From NCBI GenBank assembly GCA_016713585.1, contig JADJOV010000003.1, positions 122,887 through 186,886 of the forward strand: DNA of 64,000 nucleotides. Reading direction: 5' to 3'. The translations under genes were made by a program, and so were the position numbers. Origin of the DNA: Bdellovibrionales bacterium. GTDB lineage: Bacteria; Bdellovibrionota; Bdellovibrionia; Bdellovibrionales; Bdellovibrionaceae. Each line of letters starts with the position of its first letter. The first letter of the stretch is position 1. Under the pieces are notes generated by a model. That model saw only the letters and a program-made list of their open reading frames with translations. It had not been told where the DNA came from and searched no databases. Below are positions 46,988 to 55,980 of this stretch, piece after piece.

Positions 46988-47440
46988 CTAGTTGGTCGTG
47001 AGAATAGGGACAGCCTCATCCCATCTCAGAACCTTTCCAGGCATTTTCTTATTCAATTCGCGGACGTTAACCTCGCCGTCAGTTCCTAGAATATCCACCG
47101 CCATGGGGCCTCGGATCTTTGGGGATTGCAGAAAGAAAGCCTGGTTAACTTCGACGAGTTTGCCTGGTTGATTAAAATCATGGGTGTATATTTTTTCAAT
47201 TTTTTCTTTGTTTTCTCTTTGATGGGCAGCCACGCAAGTGAGTGCGTCAAATTTTAGAACTTTTCCAGTTTTATATATGATCTCACCACCGAACTTTGGA
47301 TCAGAAATAACCATTCGACAATGATCGCAGGTATCATGACCTACCTGAATTGGTTCGGGATCATGAGTGGTGCAGGAGAGCGTCAATAGGCCGCAGAAAA
47401 TGAATAAAAAAAATGTTGTTCGTATTGTCGTCTGAGTCAT
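46988..47440 (-). CDS. nosL: NosL, copper chaperone lipoprotein
   Basis: A 150-residue lipoprotein (lipobox LTLSC) with the copper-binding CDHCRMVISDP motif typical of NosL, then KVLKFDALTCVAAH. It donates Cu(I) to NosZ in the periplasm. Its start overlaps the upstream membrane-protein gene by 4 bases, and nosD follows after 23 bases. Confidence 0.93.
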   Translation of the reverse strand: MTQTTIRTTFFLFIFCGLLTLSCTTHDPEPIQVGHDTCDHCRMVISDPKFGGEIIYKTGKVLKFDALTCVAAHQRENKEKIEKIYTHDFNQPGKLVEVNQAFFLQSPKIRGPMAVDILGTDGEVNVRELNKKMPGKVLRWDEAVPILTTN

Positions 47441-48030
47441 GACGGAGGCTGGCCTTTTGAGTGACTTTTTCTTTTAAAGACGAGGTGGCCAAAGGCCGCG
47501 ATATAGGCAAGACTGATAGAGGCAATTAATGCATAACCACCAATGCCCGGATAGGAATAGGCTGAAATATTTAGCAGAGTCTGTGAGCCAATAAAAGGAG
47601 GTTGATAGTGCATACCCGGAATTTTGATAGGCGCATCGGGGCTGAGGTCATGGCCATAGTCGTATTCCCATTTATAAAAATCAGCAAGGCCTGCAACGGC
47701 AATCAGGGTAAATAGCACCACCCACGCTATTGTCAAAGGGCGCTTGTTTAAGAATCCTACAATTCCACCGGAAATAATCAAACCAATGGCAATCATCGGC
47801 ATAAATTTGAGCTCCGGAATTGATTCTGGAGTGATTGCTTTCATGCCTATATAGTGATTGAGAATATTCACATTTCTCAAATCACCACCCATTTTATTAA
47901 TCCAAATTTGAAGAAATAACCCTTCAGGATATTGAGGCGCAAAAATGGCTATATCCCAAAGTGGAAACAAAAAGGCCAAGAAAATCAATCCGACACTTAA
48001 AAAAATCAACCAGCGAGAATTTTTATGCAT
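47437..48030 (-). CDS. Polytopic membrane protein between nosZ and nosL (NosB-like position)
   Basis: A 197-residue protein with about five membrane helices (WLIFLSVGLIFLAFLFPLW, FMPMIAIGLIISGGIVGFL, TIAWVVLFTLIAVAGLADFY, ALIASISLAYIAAFGHLVF). Loops hold conserved-looking WEYDYGHDLSPDAPI and PGMHYQPPFIGSQ segments. Clade II nos clusters usually carry an unstudied membrane protein (NosB) right after nosZ. Position and topology fit, but homology is my inference. It lies 114 bases after nosZ, beyond a stem-loop. Confidence 0.7.
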   Translation of the reverse strand: MHKNSRWLIFLSVGLIFLAFLFPLWDIAIFAPQYPEGLFLQIWINKMGGDLRNVNILNHYIGMKAITPESIPELKFMPMIAIGLIISGGIVGFLNKRPLTIAWVVLFTLIAVAGLADFYKWEYDYGHDLSPDAPIKIPGMHYQPPFIGSQTLLNISAYSYPGIGGYALIASISLAYIAAFGHLVFKRKSHSKGQPPS

Positions 48031-48090
48031 AAGAGGACTCCATCACTTTTTAACTTTTTTAAATCAGGTCAAATTCCCAATCTCTCATAT

Positions 48091-48131
48091 TCAGGGAGTG
48101 ATCGCCTTTGATAGCGGCAGCCACTCCCTGA
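48091..48131 (-). terminator. Intercistronic stem-loop downstream of nosZ
   Basis: TCAGGGAGTG pairs perfectly with CACTCCCTGA across a 21-base loop. In the transcript it falls 14 bases after the nosZ stop. No U run follows, so partial termination or 3'-end protection of nosZ mRNA is more likely than full termination. Confidence 0.55.
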
Positions 48132-48144
48132 CGCTCAAACAAGT

Positions 48145-50135
48145 CTACTTTTTACCCGTTGAAAAACTCACGGGAGTGTTAGTGCCCTTTGGTGAAACGC
48201 GGATATAGCCCTGCATTTCTTGGTGAAGTGCAGAGCAAAAATCTGTGCAGTAAAATGGAAAAACTCCTGGGGCTTCAGCAATCCATTTAATTGTTGCAGT
48301 TTCGCCAGGTAGGACTAAGAGCTCTGAGGTATTCGAGCCAAGCAAAGCAAAACCATGGGGGATATCCCAGTCCTGTTCCAAATTTGTTACGTGAAAATAA
48401 ACGGTATCGCCCACTTGTATTCCTTCAATATTGTCAGGTCCAAAGTGAGAACGAATCATGGTTAGGTAAACATGCACGATGTTTCCTTCGCGAACGACTT
48501 TTGAATCTTTCTCATTGAGAGCGGCAAAAGGATGTTTGTTCTTTTCAAGTTCAAATATCTTCACTTGTTTGTCTTTGATAACAGTTGCTAAAAGACCTTG
48601 GGCATAGTGGGGCTCGCCAATTGTTGGGAAGTCAGAAAGCATTTCCATTTTCTCGCCGCTGATATCAATCAATTGGGCAGCTTGTGCCAGCTCGGGACCT
48701 GTTGGCAAATAGCGATCTTTGGTGATCTTGTTCATAGCCAAAAGATATTTACCCCAAGGCTTTGCTGTATTTCCGCCAGGGATCATGAGGTGACCCAAAG
48801 AGTAATAGGTTGGCATACGATCTACGACTTCCCAAGTTCCGATTTTCCATTTAACAACTTCAGAGCTGACGAAGCAAGAAGTGTAACCGTATCCTTTTCC
48901 ATCAAATTCAGTGTGAAGTGGACCAAGGCATGGCTTCTTAACTTCTCCGGCCATAACGGCCGCATAGTCCAAAATCTGTACTCCATCAAAGTCGCCAGCA
49001 AATTTCTTCTCTTCAATCGCCTTGAGTAGCTTGGTGTAAGAATAAGCAGTGATTTGAGCCGCCAGCTTTCCGCCTGCCACGAAGTATTCACCGGTTGAGT
49101 CAACATCCATCCCATGGGGAGATTTCGCGACAGGAACATAGTACATCATTCCTGGGCAGTCTTTCTGTTCCATGACCACTTGTTTTTTCAAAATCTCAGA
49201 TGTTGCAGTGTGTGTTTCGTCACTGTAGGTATTATGCGCGTAAGGGGCGGTCCAGGTTTTTCCTTTTCCTTCGGCGACACATTTTTCGGCGGCCTTCCAG
49301 TTGAGAGCCGTTACGAAATCCTTATCATTCTTTGAGGCATTGATTTCAAGGAGTGTATGGGCCTTTTCCGAATTGTAGGAAGTGAAAAAACACCAATCCT
49401 TAGAGGGTCCTTTTCCGCAATGTCCAAGATCGTAGTCGATGGACGGGACAAGGATTTGAAAAGCCAAAGACATCGTCCCAACTTTGGGATCAATTTTCAC
49501 GAAAGAAATCGTCCCTTTGAAATTTTCCTTATAGGTATTGATTGGGACATCTTTTTGAGGAATAGGCACTCCAAAGCGAGTGGAGGCCAAGGCATATTCT
49601 GAACCTTCAGTGAGAAAAGGTGAAGCGTGATTTCCGCCCGAATTTGGAATTTCAATAATTTCAGCTGTTCTGAAGGTGGTTAAGTCAAGTCTGGCAATAC
49701 GCGGAGTATTGTTTGAGTTGATAAATAACCATCGACCATCTGGTTGACCATTGCTCACCGACAGGTTGGGGTGATGGGAGTCATCCCATGGGACAAAGCC
49801 ATGGGAAGTATTAAGCATAGGCTTTGTTTCCTCTGAAAAGCCGTAGGCTTTTTCTGGATCGACCGCAAAAACAGGGACGACACGGAGTAAGCGCCCTGAC
49901 GGCAATCCGTAAACTGCGATTTGTCCGCTAAAGCCACCTGATAAAAACGCATAAAATTCGTCATGTTTCCCTGGGGCAACATAGACTTTTTGAGCAGCAT
50001 CAGCCGCAACTATTCCATCTTTCGCTTTTTGGCTTCCAGCCTTTGGTGTGCAGGCAAATCCAATTCCTGTTGCAATCGCAATAGCAGCAAGGCCCGCTAA
50101 GACTTTCGTCTTTGGCCTTTTTCTTTTTGTAACAT
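48145..50135 (-). CDS. nosZ: Nitrous oxide reductase NosZ, Sec-type (clade II) (one indel)
   Basis: Reduces N2O to N2 in the periplasm. An N-terminal propeller carries the CuZ ligand block WDDSHHPNLSVSNGQPDGR, with further His residues in AHTLL, PHGMD and LHTEF. The C-terminal cupredoxin carries CuA: SHFGPDNIEG, PHGFALLG and FYCTDFCSALHQEM. The annotated frame lacks its N-terminus: ATG 50135 with AGAGGAG upstream reads into a stop, but the run complementary to T5 50124-50128 is one base short. Correction gives MLQKRKRPKTK and a hydrophobic signal (VLAGLAAIAIATGIGFAC), 663 residues in all. There is no twin-arginine motif, which marks the Sec-dependent clade II type. First gene of the operon. 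Confidence 0.95.
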
Positions 50136-50153
50136 GAGAGCTCCTCTGTAAGT

Positions 50154-50200
50154 GTGTTAGTAAACGTGTTAGTAAATGTATTAGAAAATGTATTTCTTGT
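50154..50200. repeat. 12-base tandem repeat in nosZ leader
   Basis: GTGTTAGTAAAC, GTGTTAGTAAAT and GTATTAGAAAAT follow head to tail, with a fourth partial copy GTATTTC. They start 19 bases before the nosZ ATG, in the transcribed leader or promoter. No coding role is likely. Confidence 0.8.
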
Positions 50201-50259
50201 TCCGGTTTTCATTTTAACAAAAACTTGTAAGCAAGAATCTTAGCTAGGTCTTATAGCGC

Positions 50260-50276
50260 CGACAAGGAGCTTGTCG
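50260..50276. promoter_or_regulatory. Palindrome CGACAAG-GAG-CTTGTCG upstream of nosZ
   Basis: Perfect 7-base arms with a 3-base spacer in the 310-base region between nosZ and the divergent cytochrome gene. Candidate operator for a dimeric regulator. Confidence 0.45.
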
Positions 50277-50280
50277 CATA

Positions 50281-50292
50281 TGACGTTTGTCA
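50281..50292. promoter_or_regulatory. CRP/FNR-type site 1, TGAC-GTTT-GTCA
   Basis: An exact TGAC-N4-GTCA palindrome, flanked A/G. It matches the core of sites used by DNR/NnrR/FNR-type regulators (consensus TTGAY-N4-RTCAA). It lies 146 bases before the nosZ start. Confidence 0.6.
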
Positions 50293-50308
50293 GCATAAAT
50301 GAAGAAAG

Positions 50309-50320
50309 TGACGGAAGTCA
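50309..50320. promoter_or_regulatory. CRP/FNR-type site 2, TGAC-GGAA-GTCA
   Basis: A second exact TGAC-N4-GTCA palindrome, 28 bases centre-to-centre from site 1 and 126 bases before the cytochrome c start. The pair could control the divergent nosZ and cytochrome promoters. Confidence 0.6.
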
Positions 50321-50445
50321 TGAAGGCGGTGTCCTTAAGCGGCCCGGCTTAAAATGATAGATTTACTTCTTTTGAAGGATCCGTTAGTTTATCTAAATAA
50401 AACAGCGAAAAGGTTATAGAGTTTAATTTTTTGAAAAGGCGAGAT

Positions 50446-50937
50446 ATGAAAACACTCAATCGAATGACGGCAATATGTTCTAGATCAGTATATTTGGTTT
50501 TTTTTCTAGTGGCGCTCGGGGCATGCACTAAAAAAGACGCTGAAACGACTCCTCCTGCAAGCTCTGACGCAAACAAGAACGAGGCGACAGCCACCGCCGG
50601 AAGCGCCAAGGGGATTGGTCCCGTGACGGAAGTCAAAATCGAAGGACTTAATGTAGAACTTGCGACAAAGGGGAAAGCGATTTTTGAAGCAAAATGCTCG
50701 GCTTGTCACAAAGTTGAAGAGCGTTATGTCGGGCCTGCATTAAAAGATGTAACGAAACGTAGAACGCCTGAGTGGATAATGAATATGATTTTGAATCCTG
50801 TCGAGATGACGCAGAAGGATCCAACAGCTCAAGAGCTACTTGGCGAATTCTTAACCCAGATGACCTTTCAGAATGTGTCCCAGGATGAGGCTCGCGGAAT
50901 GCTGGAGTACTTTCGTCAAATCGATGGTGCTAAGTAG
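50446..50937 (+). CDS. Lipoprotein c-type cytochrome, probable NosZ electron donor
   Basis: About 163 residues from ATG 50446 (AGGCGAG upstream). Lipoprotein signal VFFLVALGAC, a Thr/Ala/Ser-rich linker, then a single class I haem domain with CSACH and the distal Met in VEMTQKDP or LTQMTF. It is divergent from nosZ and shares its control region, so a role in passing electrons to the CuA site is likely (inference). The next gene on the opposite strand ends 4 bases later. Confidence 0.85.
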   Translation: MKTLNRMTAICSRSVYLVFFLVALGACTKKDAETTPPASSDANKNEATATAGSAKGIGPVTEVKIEGLNVELATKGKAIFEAKCSACHKVEERYVGPALKDVTKRRTPEWIMNMILNPVEMTQKDPTAQELLGEFLTQMTFQNVSQDEARGMLEYFRQIDGAK

Positions 50938-50940
50938 TTC

Positions 50941-51165
50941 TTATTTTTGTGGAGCAACATGGGGATTCTGTTTGGGCGGTGGCATTACTCTTCTAAAGAA
51001 ATGCCCCTCGGTTTTACTCAAGTGGACTCCCGTGCTCTTCTTGTTTTTGTTCATTGTTTGGTAAATATAGGCCCATGAAGTCATAACCAAGGCAGCAATT
51101 GCCGAAAATGAAAAAAGCCAGGCAACAACCCCTTCTAAACTTAGTGAATTAACGAAACTGTTCAA
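50941..51165 (-). CDS. Small single-span membrane protein in a PgaC-like operon
   Basis: The start is placed at TTG 51165 because AAGGAGG lies six bases upstream. Other in-frame starts reach 51198. The 74-residue product has one membrane helix (VVAWLFSFSAIAALVMTSWAYIY) and a basic Pro-rich tail. It overlaps the end of the glycosyltransferase gene by 17 bases, so it is coupled to it. Small membrane partners such as PgaD accompany PgaC-type synthases. The position fits, but PgaD has two helices. Confidence 0.6.
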   Translation of the reverse strand: MNSFVNSLSLEGVVAWLFSFSAIAALVMTSWAYIYQTMNKNKKSTGVHLSKTEGHFFRRVMPPPKQNPHVAPQK

Positions 51166-52504
51166 AATGAGCCTCCTTGATGATTCCATGTCGTTCAACC
51201 TTGTCCCAGTTCATATCCTTTTCTCGCCATTCGTCAAAAAGACAGAACATGCGCCAGAAAAATAAAACATTTTCGTAAAAGAGTTTAGAGAGAATAAAAA
51301 GGCCTAAATATTTCAAAAATTTTCCTGTCCGCATTGAGGCCATAACTAACATCCAGAAGTCCAAAAAAACGGCAAAGGCGATCCAGATCGTGAAGAGATT
51401 TGCTTCTCGATAGATAAATAATCGAATCAGAAAATTTGCAATCAGAAGAATGTTCATCAGAGGCAGAAGCCAGGATTCGGCATAGAGATGGAGGGCAGCA
51501 AACCTTGCTAGGGGTTTGGGTGAAGCGGTCATGGGATTAAAATTTGCCGTGAGCGCTTGAAAAACTCCTCGATTCCATCGGTACCTTTGTCTGAAAAAAC
51601 TCTTCCAATCCCCAGGCGCCTCGGTGTAGGCAATCATCCTCTCTTCACTGCGGATTTTCCACCCGTGGGCAATCAGGCGCATTGAAAGTTCAGCATCTTC
51701 AGCGAATATGTGGCGATCATGGGTCAGGCCTTTGACTTGATTTAAGGCCTCTCGGCGAAACATGCCCACGGGACCGGGGACAACGGGAACGATTCCAAGG
51801 GTTGAGTAGGCTTTTCTCAGAAAATTGAGACTGATCATATATTCGAGTTGTTGAAAATGCTCGAGAAGGTTCCTTTGCCCTTCGACTTCGACATAGCCTG
51901 CAACCGACGCGACCTTGGGATCCATAAAGTGTTTTGCCCCAGCCATCACTGCATTCGAATCGAGTCGTCCATCGGCGTCCACACCAAGAATGAGCTCGCC
52001 TGAAGAGTTTGCAAGGCCGAAATTCAAAGCTTCGGCCTTGCCACCGTTTGGCTTGAAAACAAGTTTTATTGAAATGTGAGGGTAGAGTGCTAGAGAATTC
52101 TGAACGAGCGCAGAGGTATTGTCAGTACTCCCATCATCAATAATCAAAACTTCATAATTCGAGTAGTTCAGTTGCGCAAGGTGCGAGATTGTTTGAACGA
52201 TAACCTTCTCTTCATTGTAGGCTGGGACCAATATAGAAACACTTGGGTACTCATAATCATCAAGTTCGTTAAATCGCTTGAGGAGACTTTCACGGTGTCT
52301 GTTGTCGACAAGCGCGCCGAGAGTAAAGAAGAAGTATCTAAGAAAGGAAAATCCTAAAAAGATCAAAATGTAGGGCCAGACATGAGTTCGATAATAGGCA
52401 GGTTCGAAAGAAAAGCTCACAAGGCAGGTTGTGATGGTGAGAAAAACTGTTAAAAAAAGAAAAATCTCACGCGATAACACGAGGAGTTGACCTGATTGTT
52501 TCAC
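51149..52504 (-). CDS. Processive GT2 glycosyltransferase, PgaC/IcaA-like
   Basis: Inner-membrane polysaccharide synthase. From GTG 52504 it has two N-terminal helices, a GT-A domain with VSILVPAYNEE, IIDDGSTDNT (first Asp), GVDADGRLD (DxD), FAEDAELSMRL (base Asp) and QRYRWNRG (QxxRW), then three or more C-terminal helices. This set defines processive beta-glycan synthases. The PgaC/IcaA type (poly-N-acetylglucosamine) is the closest by eye. The frame stays open to 52612, but that would overlap the upstream gene by 146 bases. Even the chosen start overlaps it by 38. Product sugar unproven. Confidence 0.82.
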   Translation of the reverse strand: MKQSGQLLVLSREIFLFLTVFLTITTCLVSFSFEPAYYRTHVWPYILIFLGFSFLRYFFFTLGALVDNRHRESLLKRFNELDDYEYPSVSILVPAYNEEKVIVQTISHLAQLNYSNYEVLIIDDGSTDNTSALVQNSLALYPHISIKLVFKPNGGKAEALNFGLANSSGELILGVDADGRLDSNAVMAGAKHFMDPKVASVAGYVEVEGQRNLLEHFQQLEYMISLNFLRKAYSTLGIVPVVPGPVGMFRREALNQVKGLTHDRHIFAEDAELSMRLIAHGWKIRSEERMIAYTEAPGDWKSFFRQRYRWNRGVFQALTANFNPMTASPKPLARFAALHLYAESWLLPLMNILLIANFLIRLFIYREANLFTIWIAFAVFLDFWMLVMASMRTGKFLKYLGLFILSKLFYENVLFFWRMFCLFDEWREKDMNWDKVERHGIIKEAHFEQFR

Positions 52505-53198
52505 CAAAGAGATATTGAAGTGTCGATTCAGAAACAGTGGATCTTTCTGTTTGAAAATCAAACCAGGGCAGCTTTCTGATTTTGAAATCAAGGCCTTTTT
52601 GGTCGCCCCCAAGCTTGTTCAGTAGTTCGAAATAGCCCCCAGACATTTTTTCGAGAGCCACCGCCAAATCTTGATGATTCGAGTCTCGAAACCTAATGAA
52701 TTGAGCGAGCAGTGATACTTCGGGCCTCAGTTTTGTCTTGCAGGCACTTCCGAGTTTTTCTGCAGTGAGGTGACCCATTTGGATATTGCTCAAATTGAGC
52801 AAGGCGTCCACATGATGAAAGGCAATGCGTCAAGGCGTAGAGTTATTGCAAAGGCGAAAAATCTCATCAAATAGAACATCATAATTTTGAACGAAATTTA
52901 TTTTTTGACGAATCGCCGGCTGGTAATTCAAGAAAAAGAAGTCTTCTTTTTCGAAGTGTTTTCGGAATTCCATATTCCCAAATTCAAAGTTTTCAAAAAA
53001 AGCTGACGCTTTGTCGAATGTGACTAAGACGACCTTTTCACCAGCCCGTAGTCCTTCTTTGAGGTAGTGGCCAAGCACCATGCTGCCGGTTCGGTCGTCA
53101 CTCGTTGCAACCACATTAAGATCGGCTGAAGGGATTCCGCCATTGGAAGCCTTGTCTAGGAAATCGAGACCACTCGAGACTTTCTGAAAAGGGGACAT
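52467..53198 (-). pseudogene. Degenerate KaiC/RecA-like protein with in-frame TGA
   Basis: One continuous frame of 244 codons is interrupted only by TGA at 52832-52830 (codon 123, after CNNSTP). The reading resumes in the same frame with RIAFHHVDALLNLSNIQMG. The fold resembles KaiC-type RecA domains (SGLDFLDKASNGGIP, GEKVVLVTFDK, DVLFDEIFRLCNN, VDALLNL), but the Walker A position reads TSDDRTGSM, without the usual GKT, so it probably does not hydrolyse ATP. A CGA-to-TGA change or a sequencing error would explain the stop. It is first in an operon with the polysaccharide synthase and may regulate it, as degenerate RecA-like BcsE does in cellulose systems (analogy only). Confidence 0.55.
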
Positions 53199-53519
53199 AG
53201 GCTTGGCATTCTCCTCGACATGAGATCGGAGCCCTTGCCTTCCAACTTTAGCAAAATGAATTTAGTTCAGCGATTCCGAATGAAACTCCGATTTCACTAC
53301 CTTGCGCGCAAAAATGAGACTTTATTGCTTTCTCTTTCCTAAAGGAAAATGTATCGTCCTGAGAAATCATCAATTTCTCAGGGTCTAGTTTTTGGACTTT
53401 GATCTTTGGGGATGCCAAAGGTTTTTGGGGATTGGGGTCTGGATGGGGCGGAGTTTTCCGGTTTTCAAACTTCCCCCCTCTTCGCTTAAATAGAATGGAA
53501 AGGCAGAATTGCGAAATTG

Positions 53520-54560
53520 TGCATATGAAATCCAGATTTTTTGTTCGTTGAAATTTCTGTTTTCAATCCCAAAGCGGGCTCTAGCTGCTGAAACCAACAA
53601 TATGACATTCCATTTGTCGACAGGAAGATTTGTAACCCAGGAGCTTTGATAAAGAATCTCGCCTTCCAGGCTAAGCTCCTGGTAAACGACAAGATTTGTT
53701 AATACTTGTTTTTCAGTTTTAGAATATTGTTTGAGAGGAAGATTCTGAGTCCATTCGTATCGGTGCAGTGTCCCTTTAGTCGAGCCTTTCTAATTGTTGC
53801 TTTTGCTCCCAAAGGTTTCAAACATAAAAAAACTTCTTTGTTGCGATCTGACTTGGCAGTTACGATGTATTTCCACGAAAAACTTTCGATGACAGACAAA
53901 TTGGATCAACACATAATTGTCGGCTAGAAGCAAAAATTGCGTTTTGGAAATTCAGTCGAAGTTTTTGCAAGAGTCTTTTGCAGCATTGAGTTCCAGTCAT
54001 TCTTGGAGTATTGAGTCTGAGTGCTGTCTTTCTGAATCGGCTCAAATTGCAGAGGCATTGAGATTTTCCACTCTGGTTTGTCAAGGGCAAGGAGTTGGCC
54101 ATGCATGAAATGAGTCCGACCATCACTCGAGTTTCTGGTCAAACAAAATTCACAATTGACTTTGCACTGAGAGCTGACCGTTCCGTCAAGTGAAAGAAGT
54201 CCAGTGAGCCAAAAAACTTTCGGCATCAAGTATTTTCTGCCGCTCCAATCTTTGGTGAATCTTTTAGAATCAAATTCACGAGTCCGTTGTCACTGATTCA
54301 AGAATGTATCGGAAACTGTCTTCGTCAGGAATGTCTGATAGACTGATGAAGCAGCTGAAATTGTCCAAGGAGAGCTCATTGCCATGTTCCAGGGTGAAGG
54401 AGCGCAGCGAGCGATAACGAAGCAAAAACATCATTATCCCAAGAAGAGGGTCTCTTTCATGCTGTATTTGCAGCGACTTTGCAGGCGACCATCGGGGACC
54501 TGATCCAACTCAGACAACCAATTCGGTAAAAGTTGAGAGGTAAATTTTAGTATTTTCATG
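53520..54560 (-). pseudogene. DDE-transposase remnants, copy A
   Basis: Scattered minus-strand fragments in several frames: an N-terminal piece LLPNWLSELDQVPDGR near 54510, SFSWKYIVTAKSDRNKE near 53850, and VSAARARFGIENRNFNEQ near 53570. The last matches the region around the catalytic Glu in transposases ending RxRWxIENExFNxLK. No frame joins them and internal segments are missing, so it is dead. Confidence 0.6.
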
Positions 54561-54620
54561 TTGCAAAAAATCCTTGAATCGATTAAAAATGATATCGCTA
54601 CTTGAACATGATGAGGGAAT

Positions 54621-55195
54621 GTGAGCAAGCCAACACAGCTTTTTTTATTGAAAACGTCAGAGGTTTTTTGGAGGTTGCCTTTTGCGCAGTCATCCAAAAG
54701 AAGCAAGGCCTCTTTCAACTAAAGAGCCCGTGCATATTGTTCTCAAGTCCGAGTGGGCCATAGGCCCAAGCTCCTTGCTACAACATGCCGACTTTGTTGA
54801 TAGAACCATCCGAGCTTGGGCTAAAAAATGTGGGGTGAAAATTTATGAGCTAGTCAATGTGGGCAACCATTTGCATCTGGTTGTTGTATTGACGAAACTC
54901 TCCCTCTATCGAAAGTTCATTCGCATGATCACAGCATTGATTGCGCGCCATGTGGGACAGCGAAATCGAGGAGTCGGGCGAGCCACTCCAATCGGGCAAA
55001 GATAAAATGGAAAATCATTTTCAGTTTTGGCTCGCACGTCCTTATACACGAATTGTTGCCTGGGGACGAGATTGGAAAAATATTCTGAAATACATGCAGA
55101 AAAATCGCAGTGATGCCCAATCACCATGGGGTCGAAACTTGCTGAGTTTTCAGGTGCCAGGCTTTGATTATAGGGCCACATTCAGTACGGCCTGA
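54621..55195 (+). pseudogene. HUH (IS200/RAYT-like) gene, copy A, frameshifted
   Basis: Nearly identical to copy B but with short T and A runs near 54640-54655 and an extra C near 54989, so the frame is broken three times. The core HIVLKSEWAIGPSSLLQHA and NHLHLVV is intact. Given the indel-prone sequence, these breaks may not be real. Confidence 0.7.
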
Positions 55196-55479
55196 CGACC
55201 ATTGTGTTTGTGTCTTACGGGTAACTATCGAGTCAGCTTGCTGGCCAATTCGACCATCCTCCTAACGCCGGGCGATGTTGGGAAAAAATATTTTCCCGAT
55301 ACCAGGAGGTCCTTATCAAAGATAGGATTCAAGTCTCGTTCGGAACTGCTGAATTTAGTTCAGCGATTCTGAATGAGACCTTATTGTTTTCTCTTTTCTA
55401 AAGGAAAATGTATCGTTCTGAGAAGTCATCAATTTCTCAGGGTCTAGTTTTATGAGGATTGGGGTCTGGATGGGGCGGA

Positions 55480-55918
55480 GTTTGTTCGTTGAAATCCCTG
55501 TTTTCAATCCCAAAGCGGGATCTGGCTGCGAAACTAACCATGTGACATTCCATTTGTCGACAGGAAGATTTTTAACCCAGGAGCTTTGATAAAGAATCTC
55601 GCCTTCCGGGCTAAGCTCGTGGCATATGACAAGATTTGTTAATATTTGATTTTCAGTTTTAGAATATTGTTTGAGAGGAAGATTCTTAGTCCATTCGTAT
55701 CGGTGCAGAAAAGCTTCTTTGTTGCGATCTGGTTTGGCAGTCACGATATATTTCCACGAGAAGCTTTCGATGACGGACAATCTTGGAGTATTGAGTCTGA
55801 GTGCTGTCTTTCTGAATAGGCTCAAATTGCAGAGACTTTGGATGCGACCATCGGGGACCTGATCCAACTCAGAAAACCAATTCGGTAAAAGTTGAGAGGT
55901 GAATTTTAGCATTTTCAT
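55480..55918 (-). pseudogene. DDE-transposase remnant, copy B
   Basis: One minus-strand frame joins LLPNWFSELDQVPDGR, SFSWKYIVTAKPDRNKEAF, a Tyr/Trp-rich middle and SSWVKNLPVDKWNVTWLVS, then loses the catalytic-Glu region that copy A still shows. Truncated at both ends relative to full DDE transposases (about 350-400 residues). Confidence 0.6.
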
Positions 55919-55980
55919 GTTGCAAAAAATCCTTGAATCGATTAAAAAATGATATCGCTACTTGAACATGATGAGGGAAT

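Larger units (their letters stand above)
53266..55353. mobile_element. Insertion element, copy A (2.09 kb)
   Basis: Left end TTCAGCGATTCCGAATGAA, right end (reverse complement) TTCAGCAGTTCCGAACGAG: imperfect terminal inverted repeats. It is flanked by TTTAG at 53261-53265 and 55354-55358, a likely 5-base target duplication. It carries minus-strand DDE-transposase remnants and a plus-strand HUH gene broken by small indels. Copy B follows directly, sharing the middle TTTAG. Confidence 0.75.

Noticed and set aside
50154..50200. CRISPR-like array
   Set aside because: Units are 12 bases, contiguous and without spacers, so they are a simple tandem repeat. No cas gene nearby.
52830..52832. Selenocysteine codon in the RecA-like gene
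   Set aside because: No redox motif surrounds it, no SECIS-like hairpin was evident just downstream, and homologues would not be expected to have Cys there.
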